A DNA stretch of 64,000 bases. Source: Clostridia bacterium. GTDB lineage: Bacteria > Bacillota > Clostridia > Christensenellales > Aristaeellaceae. The stretch is from contig JAFROK010000049.1 in NCBI GenBank assembly GCA_017429695.1, forward strand, positions 62,001 to 126,000. The letters are read 5' to 3'. Below the pieces are notes generated by a model that saw only the letters and a program-made list of their open reading frames with translations, was not told where the DNA came from and searched no databases. The position numbers and the translations under genes are program-made. Below are positions 1 to 7,857 of the stretch, in pieces. How positions within the stretch are numbered: the first letter of the stretch is position 1; each line of letters starts with the position of its first letter.

Positions 1-20
1 ACAAAACGGAGGAAAGAAAA

Positions 21-194
21 ATGCTGCGTCTGCTTGGTATCCTGACCCTGGGAAACGTGATCTTTGGTGGCCATCGCTGCCATTGCCATCATTGGCATCA
101 CCATGGCGGACTGAGCAGAGGCCTTCTGCTCGGTGCGCTGATCGGACTGTTCATGAGCCGTTCAAATCAGACCCGCGCCGGAGAGGAGGAATAA
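21..194 (+). CDS. small His/Cys-rich peptide with hydrophobic segments
   Basis: A 57-residue protein starting at an ATG seven bases after GGAGGA (8-13). Residues 1-16 are hydrophobic, residues 18-28 are a dense metal-ligand cluster (HRCHCHHWHHH, seven His and two Cys), and residues 31-46 are a Gly/Leu-rich hydrophobic stretch that could lie in a membrane. The tail is acidic (GEEE). It is the first of three tiny genes with good ribosome binding sites, so translation is likely although I recognise no family. Metal binding is an inference from composition. It is complete: both start and stop lie in the window, but its promoter lies upstream of the window edge. Confidence 0.7.
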   Translation: MLRLLGILTLGNVIFGGHRCHCHHWHHHGGLSRGLLLGALIGLFMSRSNQTRAGEEE

Positions 195-197
195 CAG

Positions 198-356
198 ATG
201 CTGATCCTGATAACGGCACTCATAATTGGTACATTGCTTCTCACCAGGACCCCGCGTCTTGCTGCTTCCCGGACAGGTTCCCGGAAGAAAGTACATGCTG
301 ATGTGGATGGTAAACCTGTTGATTCATATGTAAAGGAGGGTTCCGACTGTGTTTGA
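198..356 (+). CDS. small membrane-anchored peptide, unknown function
   Basis: A 52-residue protein whose ATG follows GGAGGA (185-190) located in the end of the preceding gene; only three bases separate the two frames. Residues 1-16 form one hydrophobic helix (MLILITALIIGTLLL), followed by a basic patch (RTPRLAASRTGSRKK) and a polar tail, the pattern of a single-pass inner membrane peptide with its tail inside by the positive-inside rule. Its last codons overlap the start of the next gene by eight bases, so the trio is probably translationally coupled. No family recognised. Confidence 0.6.
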   Translation: MLILITALIIGTLLLTRTPRLAASRTGSRKKVHADVDGKPVDSYVKEGSDCV

Positions 357-498
357 GTATCGCGTGGCAATATACACGGTTCGTCAGGCGGAAACGGAAA
401 TGAACCGGATGGCCGCGGAAGGCTGGCGTGTGATCTCGGTTTCACCCAATATCGCTATGAGCCATGGTGTAGTAGTCACCTATGAACGGAAAAAGTAA
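349..498 (+). CDS. DUF4177-like small protein
   Basis: A 49-residue protein beginning at GTG, nine bases after an ideal AAGGAGGG (332-339). The pattern FEYRVAIYTV, then MNRMAAEGWRVISVSP, then VVVTYERKK matches the DUF4177 layout known to me (an N-terminal beta strand, 'L/M-N-x-x-G/A-x-EGWxLVSV', and a C-terminal strand ending in basic residues). DUF4177 proteins have no established function. It overlaps the preceding membrane peptide by eight bases and closes a three-gene operon that ends at the terminator at 543. The non-ATG start probably explains why such a gene would be missed. Confidence 0.7.
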   Translation: MFEYRVAIYTVRQAETEMNRMAAEGWRVISVSPNIAMSHGVVVTYERKK

Positions 499-542
499 CA
501 GGCGCCCGTAATAAGAGAAACGGGAACAGGCTTTCATATATT

Positions 543-574
543 GGGGGCAGGATTCATTTCCTGCCCCCGCTTTT
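543..574 (+). terminator. intrinsic terminator of the small-gene operon
   Basis: Perfect 9-bp stem GGGGGCAGG / CCTGCCCCC (543-551 with 560-568) with an 8-base loop, followed by GCTTTT. It lies 45 bases after the stop of the DUF4177-like gene. Confidence 0.85.
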
Positions 575-607
575 GCGCTGCATATAATAAGCACACTGTA
601 TTTCAGG

Positions 608-636
608 TTGAAAGTCATTTTGCTCTTCGGTATAAT
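608..636 (+). promoter_or_regulatory. sigma-A type promoter for the PPOX-family gene
   Basis: TTGAAA (608-613) and TATAAT (631-636) with a 17-base spacer, 80 bases ahead of the start codon at 716. A TTGGAGGA ribosome site follows at 702-709. Confidence 0.8.
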
Positions 637-715
637 CAGCAAGTGATTTCTTTAATACCTGAAAGCAGAATTTAAATTCCTGGCTGAAAGTTAGTATAGA
701 AATTGGAGGATAGCT

Positions 716-1192
716 ATGTTCAGGCCAATGAGACGATTCAAACAGCAGATCAGCGAGGCTGAATGCATCCGGGTCCTGCAGGAAGAGAAGCGCGGCGTTC
801 TTTCCATGCTTGGTGAGGATGGATATCCTTACGGCATTCCCCTGAATCACTGGTATAATCCCGAGGACGGAAAAATCTACTTTCACGGTGCAAAGACAGG
901 GCATAAGATCGATGCCATCGCCAGGTGCGATAAGGTCAGTTATTGCGTCTGGGATGCCGGATATCGCAAGAAAGGCGAATGGGCATTGAACGTAAACAGT
1001 GTCATTGTTTTCGGACGGATCAGTCTGGTCACGGATGAGGAAAAAGCAAAGCTGATTGGCTCCAATTTATGCCGAAAGTTTACGGACGATGAGGAATATA
1101 TTCAGCACGAGCTTCAGAACGCGCTTCCCCGGGCGCAGTGTCTGGAACTGACGATTGACCACATGACCGGTAAACTGGTAAATGAAGCATGA
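716..1192 (+). CDS. pyridoxamine 5'-phosphate oxidase-family flavoprotein (NimA-like)
   Basis: 158 residues, the usual length of the short PPOX-like split-barrel FMN proteins. The N-terminal pattern MRRFKQQISEAECIRVL, then EEKRGVLSMLGEDGYPYGIPLNHWY, then IYFHGAKTGHKIDAI is typical of the NimA/PPOX subgroup; the strand 'GVLSMLGEDGYPYGIPLN' is the FMN-contacting region. Likely a cytoplasmic flavin or nitro reductase; the substrate cannot be read from sequence. Monocistronic with its own promoter at 608-636. The start is fixed by TTGGAGGA six bases upstream. No good hairpin follows, only a weak AAAACA/TGTTTT stem near 1204-1222. Confidence 0.85.
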   Translation: MFRPMRRFKQQISEAECIRVLQEEKRGVLSMLGEDGYPYGIPLNHWYNPEDGKIYFHGAKTGHKIDAIARCDKVSYCVWDAGYRKKGEWALNVNSVIVFGRISLVTDEEKAKLIGSNLCRKFTDDEEYIQHELQNALPRAQCLELTIDHMTGKLVNEA

Positions 1193-1310
1193 TCAATCAA
1201 ATAAAAACAATTCTGTTTTTATAAAAGTAAAGAAAAAAGTGCTTGAAAAGATTTTTTAATTGCATTAGGCTTCTCTCTGGACGTCCGAATCATAACCAGG
1301 GAGGGCTTTC

Positions 1311-2306
1311 ATGAACAGGGAAGAGCTGCATGAATTCATTGCTTCAGGCACAGGAAATGAGAGCAACATATGTCAGATATCCGCTTTCAGGGATGGTAGC
1401 ATAGCCTATGAGGATTGCTGGCGCGGGTACAGAAATGAAGACGCTGTGAATGTCAATTCCGTGACAAAGGGCGTCATGGCTTTGCTTGCCGGTATTGCGC
1501 TGGACAGGGAATACATTCAGAGCGAAGACCAGAAAGTAATGGATTTTTTCCCGGATTACGAGGTCAGGAAGGGAGAAAAAACCATTTTTGATGTAACAGT
1601 ACGGCATTTGCTTACGATGACCGCTCCATATAAGTATCGTTCAGAGCCCTGGAAGAAGGTATGCACTTCCCAGGACTGGACGCTTACCGTGCTTGATTTC
1701 CTGGGTGGCCGGAAAGGAATTACCGGCGAGTTCAGATATGCCACACTTGGAATTCAGATTCTGGCAGGAATCATCGAGCATGCCACCGGGGAAAAGTGCA
1801 TCAACTTTGCAAACCGGAATCTCTTTGTGCCTTTGGGCATTCCGGAGCATACAATTCACGAGGACAGTTCCAAAGAGGACCAGTTTGACTTCTTCATGAA
1901 CAAGAATCCGCGAAACAATGAGTGGTATTCTGATCCGCAGGCTACTGTAACGGCAGGATGGGGATTGTGCCTTTCTGCGCATGATATGGCGAAGATCGGA
2001 GAACTTGTGCTCAACAACGGCCTGTACGGAGGCAAAAGAATTGTCTCAGAGAGTTACATCCATAAAATGACATTCCCGTATCTTAAGCTCGGTGAGCGAT
2101 TCGGGTATATGAGCTATGGATACCTATGGTACAAGCCTTTTGACGGCAGAGAAGTATATGCGGCAATCGGCGACTCCGGAAACATCATCTATGTAAACAA
2201 AGAGAAAAACGTGTCGGTTGGAATTACCGGCACGTTCAAGCCAAGAATATTCGACAGAGTAGACTTCATAGAGCAAAAAGTACTGCCGGTAGTTGAAGGG
2301 CAATAG
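1311..2306 (+). CDS. serine hydrolase, class C beta-lactamase family
   Basis: 331 residues. The class C beta-lactamase/esterase SxxK catalytic motif is SVTK at residues 50-53 (Ser50, Lys53), followed by a YxN-like motif at Tyr143 (YAT) and a C-terminal 'GDSGN' strand in place of KTG/HxG. No signal peptide is seen, so it is probably a cytoplasmic esterase or peptidase rather than an antibiotic-resistance enzyme. The start has an AGGGAGGG ribosome site (1299-1306). Substrate unknown. It stands alone; the next gene is convergent. Confidence 0.85.
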   Translation: MNREELHEFIASGTGNESNICQISAFRDGSIAYEDCWRGYRNEDAVNVNSVTKGVMALLAGIALDREYIQSEDQKVMDFFPDYEVRKGEKTIFDVTVRHLLTMTAPYKYRSEPWKKVCTSQDWTLTVLDFLGGRKGITGEFRYATLGIQILAGIIEHATGEKCINFANRNLFVPLGIPEHTIHEDSSKEDQFDFFMNKNPRNNEWYSDPQATVTAGWGLCLSAHDMAKIGELVLNNGLYGGKRIVSESYIHKMTFPYLKLGERFGYMSYGYLWYKPFDGREVYAAIGDSGNIIYVNKEKNVSVGITGTFKPRIFDRVDFIEQKVLPVVEGQ

Positions 2307-2334
2307 TCCCGGCAGGCCGAAGCAGGAAGATGGT

Positions 2335-3021
2335 TTATTTATCGCAGAGGAAACCGGCGCAATCAAACTTATACAGGACTGCTCTGTGACCGAAGAATTC
2401 TACGGGTTTTCCTTCTGCGCTACCGGCCCGGACGGCCTCCGCGCAGCGAATCAGTTCAGGAATCAAAGAAGGACTGACCGGAATGCTTCCGTGGGAAGGA
2501 TATACGCTGTCAAAGCGGCCGGTATAGTCCAGGAGCTTTTTCATGCTGGGAATATAAGTCTCCATGTTTCTGAACTTTCCGAACATGAAGATATTGCCGT
2601 CCTGGACAGAATCTCCGGAGATAAGCACCCGCCTGTTGATATCCAGAATGGCAATGCTGCCGGGCGTATGTCCGGGAATCTCAATAATTTCCAGCGGCCG
2701 GTTTCCCAGGTCAATCACGTCCCCATCCCCGACGGGTTTTATTGTTCCGTTCGGATTGTTTGCCCGGAAGTTTTCCTCTTCCGCCGGGCTCATATAGAAA
2801 CTGTCAAAAGCATCGTTTCCGGATATATGGTCCCGGTCGGCATGGGTATTCAGCAGCTCCAGCGGCTTTTTTGTCACGGATCCCGCCAATTGCCTGGCAT
2901 CCGGTGTGTTCATGCCGCTGTCGATCATCAGGGCTTTTTCCGTTCCTTCCAGGACAAAAAAGCGGACTCCCGCATCCTCAATCCTCCAGGTATCCGCATC
3001 CATCCGGATGATCTCAGCCAT
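2335..3021 (-). CDS. MBL-fold metallo-hydrolase
   Basis: 228 residues with the metallo-beta-lactamase fold: the metal motif is THADRDH (residues 59-65), an H-x-D-x-D-H variant of HxHxDH, followed by 'GHTPGSIAI' (third His), 'SGDSVQDGN' (bridging Asp) and 'YPSHGS' near the C-terminus. The substitution of the second His by Asp places it in the THADxDH subgroup of hydrolases, not in the lactonase or glyoxalase II groups with canonical HxHxDH. GGGAGGAA precedes the ATG. Substrate unknown. It is 19 bases downstream of the degV gene on the same strand, so they may be co-transcribed. Confidence 0.85.
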   Translation of the reverse strand: MAEIIRMDADTWRIEDAGVRFFVLEGTEKALMIDSGMNTPDARQLAGSVTKKPLELLNTHADRDHISGNDAFDSFYMSPAEEENFRANNPNGTIKPVGDGDVIDLGNRPLEIIEIPGHTPGSIAILDINRRVLISGDSVQDGNIFMFGKFRNMETYIPSMKKLLDYTGRFDSVYPSHGSIPVSPSLIPELIRCAEAVRAGSAEGKPVEFFGHRAVLYKFDCAGFLCDK

Positions 3022-3040
3022 AGCCCATTCCTCCCTGTTG

Positions 3041-3946
3041 TTAATCGTCTATCGGTTCATCTTCCCGCCGCAAAAATGCCATTCCGTATCCTGCCAGCCA
3101 GGGGCCGTTATGGCATCCGCTGACCGGGGACATAATAACGTCCTCGTGATTTACTGCAATACCATACTTTCCTTCCAGTTCTTTCAGTTCTGCAATCAGC
3201 GAAGGTCCGGTATATACATGCCAGAGCAGATAGTCTTCCGGCTTGCGGTCACCGATTTTCTCTTTCAGAATCTCACAGGTGCGGATCAATGCCTTTCTGG
3301 GGGTACGCACACTTTCCAGCGCGACGATTTCGCCTTCCGTGTTGAAATGAACCACCGGACAAATGTGAAGCGCTTTTCCCATGAAGGCTTTTCCGCCTTT
3401 CAGGCGACCATTATAAATCAAATAATCCAGTTTGCCATCCACACCCATAAATACCTGGCGACGCATCATCCAGGCGATTTCCTTCAGGATATCTTCTGAG
3501 CTCATCCCATTCCGGGCAAATTCCGCCGCCCTGATCGCCAGAAAACCTTCCCCGAAGCAGGTGATCTTTGTGTCAACCGTATGGATTTTGATCCGGTCCT
3601 GATAGTCCTCCGCCAGCAGCCGGATTTTATTATAGGTACCTCCCAGCCCACTGCTCAGGGAAAAAACGATAATCTCACTGTATCCGTCCGAGATTGCTTT
3701 CTCAAAAAGGCCAGTAATTTCTTCCGTATCAGGTATCGCCGTGGATGGCAAATGATTCTTTGGATCTTCTATCGTTTCCAACTGCCTGTAAAAATCCACG
3801 GGGTCAAGATCCAGTCCCTCCCTGTAATCTTTCCCGTTAAAAAGCACATGGACCCGGATGATATCAATTCCGAGATTCCGGTATCTTTCCGGAGCATACT
3901 CTATACATCCGGTTGATGTGCACATAATTTTGATTTCCTGCTTCAT
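3041..3946 (-). CDS. DegV family fatty-acid-binding protein
   Basis: 301 residues from the chosen start (MKQEIKIMCTSTGC), which is preceded by GAGGGAG at a normal distance; an upstream in-frame ATG would add 32 basic residues unlike the family. DegV hallmarks: N-terminal strand 'IMCTSTGCIEY', 'VHVLFNGKDYREGLDLD', 'STAIPDTEEI' and 'VFSLSSGLGGTYN'. Members (FakB type) bind a fatty acid and present it to the FakA kinase for phospholipid synthesis; that role is family knowledge. Cytoplasmic. No fakA gene is in view. Confidence 0.85.
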   Translation of the reverse strand: MKQEIKIMCTSTGCIEYAPERYRNLGIDIIRVHVLFNGKDYREGLDLDPVDFYRQLETIEDPKNHLPSTAIPDTEEITGLFEKAISDGYSEIIVFSLSSGLGGTYNKIRLLAEDYQDRIKIHTVDTKITCFGEGFLAIRAAEFARNGMSSEDILKEIAWMMRRQVFMGVDGKLDYLIYNGRLKGGKAFMGKALHICPVVHFNTEGEIVALESVRTPRKALIRTCEILKEKIGDRKPEDYLLWHVYTGPSLIAELKELEGKYGIAVNHEDVIMSPVSGCHNGPWLAGYGMAFLRREDEPIDD

Positions 3947-4099
3947 GTCTCCCTCGCTGCTTCTTTTCCGCCTTTTGGTGCCGATATACGGCATAGCCGG
4001 AATTTTATGGACTATTTTATAGAATACCATATTGAGTCCCACACGGGCAACAGGGAAAAGCCGAAATCCTGCAGCGAGGCTCCTTTGATATACTTGACG

Positions 4100-4744
4100 T
4101 CATACATAAGATAATGCATCAGTTTCTACGTGACACGGAAGGAATATGATTTTCACGCCTGCCTTTCGGGCGGCTTCCAGTGCATCGCAAAAGGCCGGAT
4201 CCGTCTCCCGGTTCCCCCGCACTTCAGCAATCCCATCCATCTGGATCACAAACATCAGCATCGGTTGATATCCTGCCGCGTTTGCCAGCTCTCTCAGGTG
4301 CTTTGCTCCGCGTTCTGTCGGCGCATCCGGAAAATATCCGATTCCGTTTCGTTCCAAAGTGCATCCTTTGACTTCCATCAGGAACCGCTCATGATCCCGT
4401 TCCATCATAAAATCCAGACGGGATTGTCCATATACATATTCAGAACGGATAACATCATAGCCCTGTGTCTCAAGCCATTCCCGTGCCACAGCGTTTGGCG
4501 CCTGGCTGTCGATGTTGATCAGCAAACCGTTTGATTTCCTGACCGCGATCAGATCATAGGCAGTCTTTCTGGCCGGATTCTCTGATCCGGCCAGAAAGAC
4601 TTTAGCTCCGGGAAGCAGCAACTCCCTGCAGCGCCCTGTATTTTTTACATGAACCGTTTCCAGGTGACCGTTTAAATCCACATGGGCGATAAACCGGTTG
4701 GGTCTGTCAACAAACGCCGCCGGGATTACATTCCTGTATCTCAT
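4100..4744 (-). CDS. sfsA: SfsA family nuclease-like protein
   Basis: 214 residues, close to the usual SfsA length (about 230). Recognisable blocks: RPNRFIAHVDLNGHLETVHV, 'KNTGRCRELLLPGAKVFL', 'SRLDFMMERD' and 'VEVKGCTLERNGIGYFPDAPT'-like text near the middle ('LMEVKGCTLERNG'), the D-x-EVK nuclease-type core, then the 'TERGAKHLREL' helix. SfsA was named as a sugar fermentation stimulation protein; the fold is that of a PD-(D/E)XK nuclease with an OB domain. It starts two bases after the stop of the CDF transporter gene upstream, so translation is probably coupled. Confidence 0.9.
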   Translation of the reverse strand: MRYRNVIPAAFVDRPNRFIAHVDLNGHLETVHVKNTGRCRELLLPGAKVFLAGSENPARKTAYDLIAVRKSNGLLINIDSQAPNAVAREWLETQGYDVIRSEYVYGQSRLDFMMERDHERFLMEVKGCTLERNGIGYFPDAPTERGAKHLRELANAAGYQPMLMFVIQMDGIAEVRGNRETDPAFCDALEAARKAGVKIIFLPCHVETDALSYV

Positions 4745-4745
4745 T

Positions 4746-5891
4746 TCATTCTTCCGCGAAGTCCGTATCCAGTGTTACCTGCAGCTGATAATCCGGGAAT
4801 GCCTTCTGCACACTTTCTGTGACTTCCCGGCAGACCGCTTTCCGGTCCTTGGCATCAAAGCTGATCACCACATCAAAACGCATGGTCTTTTGATCTTCCA
4901 GCAGGTAGAAGCCGTGCATTTGTTTTACATGCTCATGCGCCAGAACGATATCCTGCACCTTGCTGTGCGCCTGAATGATATTTTCATCTTTCGTATTAAC
5001 TGAGTACACCCCGATTGCGGTCAGGATCACATGATGCTCCGCCAAGACCTTCATCGTGATTTCCCGGATCAGCTGATCCAATTGATCCGCCGAGTATGTA
5101 TCCGGCACTTCGATATGAATGGAACCGTTCCAGGTATCCGGACCATAATTGTTCAATACCAGGTCATAAGCACCCTGTACATCCGGAAAGCTCATCACGG
5201 TTTCATGGATTTTTTGAGCAAGCTCCGCATCGTTTCTTTCTCCAAGAATCTGTGAGATCGTTTCCCGGAGCATTTCGATACCGGATTTGATGATCACCAG
5301 GGAGATGACCGCGCCGAGCCAGGCTTCAAGCGACACATGGAAGATCAGGAAGATTCCGGCTGCAACCAGTGTGGAAGCGGAGATGACGGCATCCAGCGTG
5401 GCATCTTCCCCGGAGTTGATCAGGGAATCAGAATTGACTTTTACACCAACGCCTTTTACATAACGTCCCAGCAGGATCTTAACCACTACGGCCACGGCCA
5501 CAATAATCAGCGAAACAGTATTATATTCCGGGGTTTCCGGATGAATAATCTGTTTGACAGACTCCACAAAGGATGTGATACCGGCATACAGCACGATCAC
5601 GGAAATGATCATGGCACTCAGGTATTCAATCCGCCCGTAGCCAAAGGGATGCTTCTTGTCCGGTTCCCGCCCCGCCAGCTTTGTTCCGATAATCGTAATC
5701 AGGGAACTGCCTGCGTCAGAAATATTGTTGACCGCATCCAGCACGATCGCGATGGAGTTTGTCATCAACCCGATTACCGCTTTAAAAGCAGCAAGAAATA
5801 CATTGGCGATGATTCCGATAATACTGGTCCTGACAATGGTTTTTTCCCGGGAATCATTACCTGCCTGGTTCAATTCCGTTCTGACTGTCAT
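4746..5891 (-). CDS. cation diffusion facilitator (CDF) metal transporter
   Basis: 381 residues. Six predicted membrane helices in residues 20-215 with CDF metal-site text: 'DAVNNISDAGSSLITIIG' in TM2 (D-x3-D type), the 'GREPDKKHPFGYGRIEYL' loop, and 'NSGEDATLDAVISASTLV' in TM5, followed by a roughly 160-residue cytoplasmic domain. Proton-coupled efflux of Zn2+, Mn2+ or Fe2+ is the family role; the TM2 motif starting N-x3-D with D in TM5 is closer to Mn/Fe-type than to the HD-HD zinc type, but I regard the metal as undecided. AAGGTGATT precedes the ATG. Confidence 0.88.
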   Translation of the reverse strand: MTVRTELNQAGNDSREKTIVRTSIIGIIANVFLAAFKAVIGLMTNSIAIVLDAVNNISDAGSSLITIIGTKLAGREPDKKHPFGYGRIEYLSAMIISVIVLYAGITSFVESVKQIIHPETPEYNTVSLIIVAVAVVVKILLGRYVKGVGVKVNSDSLINSGEDATLDAVISASTLVAAGIFLIFHVSLEAWLGAVISLVIIKSGIEMLRETISQILGERNDAELAQKIHETVMSFPDVQGAYDLVLNNYGPDTWNGSIHIEVPDTYSADQLDQLIREITMKVLAEHHVILTAIGVYSVNTKDENIIQAHSKVQDIVLAHEHVKQMHGFYLLEDQKTMRFDVVISFDAKDRKAVCREVTESVQKAFPDYQLQVTLDTDFAEE

Positions 5892-5939
5892 TCGTTAATC
5901 ACCTTCACTGCAAATTCAGGTATACCCTTTCCTTTCAGA

Positions 5940-6485
5940 TTACAGAACAGCTTCCACAGCGGAGCGAACCTCCTGCATATCCACCGTAGGTTCGAAGCGG
6001 GCGATGACCTTGCCCTCCCGGTCGATCAGGAATTTTGTGAAATTCCAGCCGATATAAGTCTTATCGCCATACTTCTTATTATTCATGGCTGCAAACTTGT
6101 TCAGCGCCGCATTTTTCAATCCCTTGCCGAAGCCCTTAAAAGGTTTTTCGGAGGCAAGAAACGCAAACAGCGGGTCGGCGCTTTCGCCATTGACGTCGAT
6201 CTTCGCAAACTGCGGAAACTCTGTTCCGAATTTCAGTGTGCAGAATTCATGAATCTCATCGTCACTGCCGGGTGCCTGATTGGCAAACTGATTGCAGGGG
6301 AAATCCAGGATTTCCAGCCCCCGATCCTTCAGATCCTTATACATAGCTTCCAGCGGTTCGTAATGAGGGGTGAATCCGCAGCCGGTCGCCGTGTTGACAA
6401 TCAGCAGCACCTTGCCCTGATACTCCGACAGGCTCATTTCCTGTCCCTGCCTGTTTTTCACTGTGAAATCATATACTGTTTTCAT
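5940..6485 (-). CDS. glutathione peroxidase family (Cys-type) thiol peroxidase
   Basis: 181 residues from the second of two close ATGs, which has AAGGAG nine bases upstream (the first, at 6491, is only four bases away). Peroxidatic Cys36 in 'NTATGCGFTPHYEPLEAMY', Gln and Trp of the catalytic tetrad in 'FPCNQFANQAPGSDDEI' and 'IGWNFTKFL'. The active site is Cys, not selenocysteine, so most likely a thioredoxin-dependent peroxidase reducing organic or hydrogen peroxides in the cytoplasm. It overlaps the end of the OhrR-like regulator gene by 17 bases and is therefore in its operon, probably induced by peroxides. Confidence 0.92.
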   Translation of the reverse strand: MKTVYDFTVKNRQGQEMSLSEYQGKVLLIVNTATGCGFTPHYEPLEAMYKDLKDRGLEILDFPCNQFANQAPGSDDEIHEFCTLKFGTEFPQFAKIDVNGESADPLFAFLASEKPFKGFGKGLKNAALNKFAAMNNKKYGDKTYIGWNFTKFLIDREGKVIARFEPTVDMQEVRSAVEAVL

Positions 6486-6948
6486 CTTCATTTTCTCCTT
6501 CCGTCGTTTTGTTTTTCTGGTTGTCCAGCAGTTCATACAGCAGTGCGTAAAGCAGCTGTGCTTTGTCCGCCGGCAGGTCAATACAGCCCGCAACCTTCGC
6601 CGGGACTTCGCCGGCCTTTTCCTGCAGCGCCCTGCCGCTTTCTGTGAGACGGATGACAACAACGCGCTCATCCTCCCGGCTCCGCTGGCGGGTAATATAT
6701 CCGGCATTCTCCAGCTTCTTCAGCAAAGGAGAAAGGGTCCCGTTATCCAGCATCAGCTTCTCACCGATCTCCGTGACGGAAATCCCGTCCTTCTCCCATA
6801 AAACCAGCAGAACAATATACTGTGTATAAGTCAGTCCTAACGGTTTCAGCCAGGGAGTATACAGGCCCGTCACATTTCTGGCGGCGGCATACAGCGGGAA
6901 ACATAACTGATTTTCAAGCTTCATTGCTTCCCTGTAATCATCGTTCAT
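6469..6948 (-). CDS. ohrR: MarR-family peroxide sensor, OhrR type
   Basis: 159 residues. The N-terminus MKLENQLCFPLYAAARNVT closely matches OhrR of Bacillus, with the redox-sensing Cys at position 16; then 'LTYTQYIVLLVLWEKDG', the winged-helix recognition region 'LDNGTLSPLLKKLENAGYI' and wing 'RSREDERVVVIRLTESG'. OhrR represses organic-peroxide genes until the Cys is oxidised. The start chosen has AGGAGG 7-12 bases upstream; an upstream frame extends without support. The next gene in the operon is a peroxidase, not an Ohr, so this is an OhrR-GPx arrangement. Autoregulation is likely but only inferred. Confidence 0.88.
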   Translation of the reverse strand: MNDDYREAMKLENQLCFPLYAAARNVTGLYTPWLKPLGLTYTQYIVLLVLWEKDGISVTEIGEKLMLDNGTLSPLLKKLENAGYITRQRSREDERVVVIRLTESGRALQEKAGEVPAKVAGCIDLPADKAQLLYALLYELLDNQKNKTTEGENEDENSI

Positions 6949-6979
6949 CAACAGGCCTCCTTTTGTTTGATGCAAATAT

Positions 6980-7008
6980 ATTTTATCATCTATTAACGAA
7001 TATGTCAA
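6980..7008 (-). promoter_or_regulatory. promoter of the ohrR-peroxidase operon
   Basis: On the minus strand TTGACA (7003-7008) and TAAAAT (6980-6985) with a 17-base AT-rich spacer. The region between the promoter and the start codon is a plausible OhrR operator, but I see no perfect TACAATT-AATTGTA palindrome. Confidence 0.8.
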
Positions 7009-7095
7009 TCCTTTTTTCAATCCCCTTCCCCGTCTTATTTTTGTCTTCATCCGGCCAGCCTTCCTGATATAGTCCGGTTCTCATTATGTCGAGTC

Positions 7096-7124
7096 TTGTT
7101 ATTGGAAATATCTTCGTGTATACT
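7096..7124 (+). promoter_or_regulatory. promoter for the P-loop kinase gene
   Basis: TTGTTA (7096-7101) and TATACT (7119-7124), 17-base spacer, 86 bases upstream of the start codon. Confidence 0.6.
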
Positions 7125-7209
7125 GATCCCGGCATCCGGGAAAGGGCACTGCATGAAAAAAGGAAATTCTTTCACGCTGTGATCGATTTTCATATCAGGG
7201 AGAAACCAC

Positions 7210-7857
7210 ATGGATCTGAGTAATGTATATTTCGTCATCGGAACATCCTATGCAGGCAAATCCACAGTCGTAAAGAACCTGGCCAAAAAGCATCATGGGA
7301 TTGCGCTGGAAGAAAATTATCATGATGCAAAACTGCCTGAGCTTGACAGCAGGGAGTTCCCGGGACTGACATACACCCGTGACCTTCAGGACTGGCATGA
7401 ATTTATCCGGCGTACGCCGGACGAATATGTCACCTGGCTGGAAAGCACAAAGAAAGAATGCGAAATTGTCGAACTGCAGATGATTGAAGAGCTTCTGGAA
7501 AAGCCTGAATCGCAGGGAAAGAAAATCTTTGTGGATACCAACATCTGTATTGAAACGCTTCACAGGATTTCCGATACGCAGCATGTCCTGGTGATGCTGT
7601 CCGACCCTGAAATCAGTATTCATCGTTTCTTTGATCGTCCCGATCCTGAGAAACAGTTCCTTTACCAGCTCATGCTGGAGGAACCGGATCCCCAGGCTGC
7701 GCTGGACAATTACCGGGAAATCCTTACACGGATATGTTCAAAGGAATGCTATGACGAACTCCTGCATTCCGGATTCAAAGTCATCTTCAGGGATGAAAAC
7801 CGGAGCCAGGAAGAAACCGTTGTGCTGGCTGAGCAGATATTCGGGATCAATCAATGA
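7210..7857 (+). CDS. P-loop nucleotide kinase-like protein, function unknown
   Basis: 215 residues. Walker A is GTSYAGKST at residues 11-19, at the very N-terminus after a short strand (VYFVI), the arrangement of shikimate-kinase-like and other small-molecule or nucleoside kinases. 'KIFVDTNICIETLHRI' and 'HVLVMLSDPEISIHRFFDRPD' resemble a Walker B strand and lid region. No substrate-specific motif is recognised. The start has AGGGAGA upstream. It is monocistronic and its last 7 bases overlap the end of the convergent aldo/keto reductase gene. Confidence 0.7.
   Translation: MDLSNVYFVIGTSYAGKSTVVKNLAKKHHGIALEENYHDAKLPELDSREFPGLTYTRDLQDWHEFIRRTPDEYVTWLESTKKECEIVELQMIEELLEKPESQGKKIFVDTNICIETLHRISDTQHVLVMLSDPEISIHRFFDRPDPEKQFLYQLMLEEPDPQAALDNYREILTRICSKECYDELLHSGFKVIFRDENRSQEETVVLAEQIFGINQ

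Noticed and set aside
6372-6390. Selenocysteine in the glutathione peroxidase
   Set aside because: The catalytic codon encodes Cys and the frame is open.
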